A DNA stretch of 9,629 nucleotides. It comes from Anaerolineae bacterium. Its GTDB lineage: Bacteria; Chloroflexota; Anaerolineae; Anaerolineales; Villigracilaceae. The first letter of the stretch is position 1. Every line of letters begins with the position of its first letter. The notes under the pieces are model-generated. The model was not told the DNA's origin. It did no database searches and saw nothing but the letters and a program-made list of their open reading frames with translations. The position numbers and the translations under genes are program-made. The stretch lies in contig DNDO01000048.1 in the NCBI GenBank assembly GCA_003484265.1, positions 19,243 to 28,871 on the forward strand, given 5' to 3'. This document shows, one piece after another, positions 7,147 to 9,629 of this stretch.

Positions 7147-8421
7147 ATGGGAAAGGAGGTAGAACCTAAAATTCTTGCCCTCGCTGAAGCATTATTCTCC
7201 ACCCTTGTTTTTTTGCTTGTCAATGTTCGGTCATTCATATTCTGGCGATTGTATCCGCCGACTGAGGGTATTAATCAAGCCGGCTGGTATGAGATTTATC
7301 TTTGGATATTCACCCTTATTTTGATGGTTTATTTATTGATCAGGCATGACCTCGCTAAAACTTATTGGATTGTCTTGAGAAAATACTCGCTTTTGATTAT
7401 CTTTGTTCTTTTTTCACTGTCCTCAGTTTTATGGTCAAGCGCATGGACGGTAACTCTTCATCGCAGTTTAACCTTTGCCTTTGCGACCCTGGCGGCTGTT
7501 TATTTTGGAACGAGGTATTCGATAAATCGGTTATTGCAATTGCTTTCCGGGTTGGGTTTTATTCTAATGTTGATAAGTTTCCTGCTAATTTTCGCGATAC
7601 CAGTCCTGGGAACAGATCTTAACCCGCCCTATAACGGTGCGTGGCGGGGTGTGTATTGGCACAAGAATCACTTGGGAAATATTATGCCGATCTTCTCTCT
7701 TGTCTACCTTATTCAGTTCATCAATTTGAAATTCAAAAATTCACATTATGAGAAAGCCATCTATGCCATCCTATATCTTGTCTCTCTTATTCTGGTAATT
7801 TATTCGAAATCAGTATCAGGCTATATTCTAGTGTTGATCACCCATATTATTCTCGGGCTTGCCTTCCTTTGGCTGAAATTAAGGCACCTCCTTCAGGCAA
7901 TCCATTATTTGTTTTTATCGGTCGTTTTTATTGTCGGGGTAGTGGTGGCGACCCTCAATCTCGAGTTGATATTGGGCTTATTTAATCGTACCCCTACATT
8001 TACCGGGCGAGTTCCAATGTGGTCAGTGCTCTTGCAAAATGTTTTTCCGCAAAAACCGTTGATTGGATATGGCTTTGGGACAATTTGGGCTGATGCAGGA
8101 TTCCGTATTGAAATAAGAGATGAGGTAGGTTGGACCTATCCAGTCTTGATAGGCGATAATGGATTTCTTGATATTTTGCTGAACCTTGGGATTATCGGAT
8201 TGGGATTATTTTTGTTAAACTACATCAAGGCTTGGATCGAATCTGTGAGGTGTTTTTTGCGGGGGATTAACCTGGGAAGCTTTTTCCCATTTACATTTCT
8301 TGTTTACACTTTATTTGCGAATTTGACATTTAGCCTCTTTATGGAGACAGAAGTTTTCGTTTGGACGCTTATTGTTACCTTGATGATTTGTTCGACTCGG
8401 GAAAATCAAGAAGCCATTTGA
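7147..8421 (+). CDS. O-antigen ligase/polymerase family membrane protein (Wzy_C/WaaL-like)
   Basis: The 424-residue product is strongly hydrophobic, with about ten or eleven predicted membrane helices and a large central loop. It carries family signatures: HKNHLGN at residues 172-178, TGRVPMW with Arg288, and PLIGYGFGTIW in the external loop, then DNGFLDILLNLGIIGLG from residue 337. Members either polymerise undecaprenyl-linked repeat units (Wzy) or ligate polymers to an acceptor (WaaL); the two cannot be separated by motif alone. As the last gene of an operon with the initiating transferase, a Wzy-type polymerase is the more likely reading, more so if the host is monoderm. Where WaaL-type proteins usually show His-Asn, this protein has Asp337-Asn338. 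AAGGGA at 7131-7136 precedes the ATG by ten bases, and a second AAAGGAGGT lies just inside the coding sequence. The TGA stop is within the following inverted repeat. Confidence 0.88.
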   Translation: MGKEVEPKILALAEALFSTLVFLLVNVRSFIFWRLYPPTEGINQAGWYEIYLWIFTLILMVYLLIRHDLAKTYWIVLRKYSLLIIFVLFSLSSVLWSSAWTVTLHRSLTFAFATLAAVYFGTRYSINRLLQLLSGLGFILMLISFLLIFAIPVLGTDLNPPYNGAWRGVYWHKNHLGNIMPIFSLVYLIQFINLKFKNSHYEKAIYAILYLVSLILVIYSKSVSGYILVLITHIILGLAFLWLKLRHLLQAIHYLFLSVVFIVGVVVATLNLELILGLFNRTPTFTGRVPMWSVLLQNVFPQKPLIGYGFGTIWADAGFRIEIRDEVGWTYPVLIGDNGFLDILLNLGIIGLGLFLLNYIKAWIESVRCFLRGINLGSFFPFTFLVYTLFANLTFSLFMETEVFVWTLIVTLMICSTRENQEAI

Positions 8422-8441
8422 TTCTCTAATGAGAATCAAAT
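8416..8441. terminator. Inverted repeat at the convergent junction, candidate bidirectional terminator
   Basis: ATTTGATTCTC (8416-8426) and GAGAATCAAAT (8431-8441) are perfect reverse complements separated by the four-base loop TAAT. The hairpin covers the stop codon of the polymerase gene and starts seven bases beyond the mutS stop, between two convergent genes. This position suits a shared terminator. Neither side has a clean T run, though both flanks are T-rich in the direction of transcription (TTGTTCTATTT on +, TTCTTGATTTT on -), and the stem is A+T rich, so intrinsic termination may be weak. It could alternatively protect the 3' ends of the two mRNAs. Confidence 0.55.
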
Positions 8442-8448
8442 CATTGTT

Positions 8449-9629
8449 CTATTTCCTGTCATTCGTAAATCTCTTCTGCCACTCGAACAATTTGTTCAAC
8501 GCTTCAATAGGGGACAGGCTATTCATATCTAGATCCTTCAACTCATCCAGCAATGGACTTGTCTCTGGAAACAATGAAGCTTGTTGTGCCGCTTGTGGAT
8601 TGATGCGCATGGCGCGTCCGGATGATTTCTCCAATTCTGCCATTATTTCATTGGCGCGTTGAATCACTGGCGCGGGCAATCCTGCAAGCTGTGCGACGTG
8701 GATACCATACGATTTGTCTGCGCCGCCTGAAATGATCTTGTGCAGGAATACAACACTGCTATCGGCTTCGCTGACCGCTACATTGTAATTGCGGATGCCA
8801 GGCAATAATTCAGCCAATTGGGTTAGCTCGTGATAATGAGTCGCGAACAAAGTCTTTGCACGTAGATGCGGATGGTTGTGAATGAACTCGATGATTCCCC
8901 ATGCTATGGATAGACCATCATATGTTGAAGTCCCGCGCCCGATCTCGTCCAGGATCAACAGCGAGCGTGACGTTGCGTGATGCAAGATATTCGCGGCTTC
9001 GACCATTTCCACCATGAATGTCGATTGCCCGGCGTGGATCTCATCCTGCGCGCCGATGCGGGTGAAGATGCGGTCAACGAGTCCGATCTTTGCCGAGTCG
9101 GCGGGGACGAACGAACCGATCTGCGCCATTAATGTGATCAAAGCGGTCTGCCGCAAATAGGTGGACTTGCCGGACATGTTTGGGCCGGTAATGACTCGCA
9201 CTATCTCGCCTTTTTCAAAGATGACATCGTTGGGAATAAAGCGGTCATTGTGAAGCAATTTCTCGACAACGGGGTGCCGCCCTTCGATGATTTCCAGCCC
9301 GCTTCCCTCATGGACCTCGGGTCTGCAATAACCTCCCAAAGCCGCGACTTCGGCAAGAGCAGACAAAACATCCAGCTCCGCCAACGCCCGCGCCGTTTCC
9401 AGCAACTTGATTGTGGATTTGGATAATTCCGCGCAAACTTCCTTGAACACACGCAGCTCGATCTCGCGGATACGTTCCTCCGCATTCAATACAAGCGTTT
9501 CATATTCTTTCATTTCGGGTGTAATGAACCGCTCAGCATTGACCAATGTCTGCTTGCGGATGTAGTGCTCGGGCACCAGGCGCTGGTTGGCCTTGGTGAC
9601 CTCGAGGTAATAGCCGAAGACCTTGTTGT
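8449..9629 (-). CDS. mutS: DNA mismatch repair protein MutS, C-terminal part (5' end outside window)
   Basis: About 393 residues of MutS are visible; reading continues to the window edge, where NKVFGYYLEVTK of the core/lever region appears, so the GTG at 9576 is an internal valine and not a start. A clamp/lever helical region follows (VPEHYIRKQTLVNAERF). The ATPase domain has the Walker A motif GPNMSGKST (9160-9186), the GQSTFMVEM segment, Walker B LLILDEIGRGTSTYDG (near 8920-8960) and ATHYHEL (near 8825-8847). The C-terminal helix-turn-helix HVAQLAGLP and the ending EALNKLFEWQKRF are typical, so the 3' end is complete with TAG at 8449-8451. MutS recognises mismatches and small loops as a dimer, and uses ATP to recruit MutL. 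It is convergent with, and functionally unrelated to, the polysaccharide operon, and looks like conserved chromosomal backbone. Base composition is richer in G+C over much of this gene than in the operon. Confidence 0.97.
   Translation of the reverse strand, partial: NKVFGYYLEVTKANQRLVPEHYIRKQTLVNAERFITPEMKEYETLVLNAEERIREIELRVFKEVCAELSKSTIKLLETARALAELDVLSALAEVAALGGYCRPEVHEGSGLEIIEGRHPVVEKLLHNDRFIPNDVIFEKGEIVRVITGPNMSGKSTYLRQTALITLMAQIGSFVPADSAKIGLVDRIFTRIGAQDEIHAGQSTFMVEMVEAANILHHATSRSLLILDEIGRGTSTYDGLSIAWGIIEFIHNHPHLRAKTLFATHYHELTQLAELLPGIRNYNVAVSEADSSVVFLHKIISGGADKSYGIHVAQLAGLPAPVIQRANEIMAELEKSSGRAMRINPQAAQQASLFPETSPLLDELKDLDMNSLSPIEALNKLFEWQKRFTNDRK

Noticed and set aside
8429..8662. 77-residue + strand open frame beyond the polymerase
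   Set aside because: It is antisense to the conserved mutS 3' end, and its start lies within the hairpin loop and right arm; no independent evidence supports it.
9576..9576. GTG at 9576 as the mutS start
   Set aside because: The frame continues upstream to the window edge with conserved MutS residues, so this is an internal valine codon.
1..9629. CRISPR array, tRNA, rRNA, insertion sequence or att site
   Set aside because: No spaced direct repeats, cloverleaf-like segments, transposase or integrase motifs were seen, and coding sequence fills nearly the whole window.

Overview
The window holds the 3' end of a polysaccharide (exopolysaccharide or capsule-type) biosynthesis operon on the + strand, meeting the 3' end of a housekeeping mutS gene on the - strand. 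No tRNA, rRNA, CRISPR array or mobile element was seen. The organism cannot be named from the sequence alone. The style of the MutS C-terminus and of the sugar-polymer genes suggests an environmental bacterium, possibly Chloroflexota/Anaerolineae. That is an impression, not a demonstrated assignment.

Layout: positions 1-69 may be the last codons of an upstream gene. Then come a class I methyltransferase (82-864), a glutamine-hydrolysing asparagine-synthase-type amidotransferase (890-2794), a GT4 glycosyltransferase (2798-4024), an NAD-dependent sugar epimerase/dehydratase (4021-4998), a WecG/TagA/CpsF (GT26) glycosyltransferase (4995-5732), a WbaP/WcaJ-type polyprenyl glycosylphosphotransferase (5745-7145) and an O-antigen ligase/polymerase-like membrane protein (7147-8421). 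Gaps between these genes are 25, 3, -4, -4, 12 and 1 bases, so they almost certainly form one transcript with translational coupling. A perfect 11-bp inverted repeat (8416-8441) sits between this operon and the convergent mutS (8449-9629, 5' end outside the window).

Inferred pathway: the glycosylphosphotransferase loads the first sugar-1-phosphate onto undecaprenyl phosphate at the membrane. The GT26 enzyme probably adds the second sugar and the GT4 enzyme a later one. The epimerase supplies a nucleotide sugar. The methyltransferase and amidotransferase may decorate the sugars. The polytopic last gene polymerises or ligates the finished repeat unit. A flippase and chain-length regulator are needed for such a pathway but are not in this window.

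The whole content fits known families. The points most worth a second look are the amidotransferase inside the sugar operon, the His-to-Asp difference in the polymerase/ligase motif, the hairpin at the convergent junction, and the base-composition change between operon and mutS. I see no evidence for a wholly new system.
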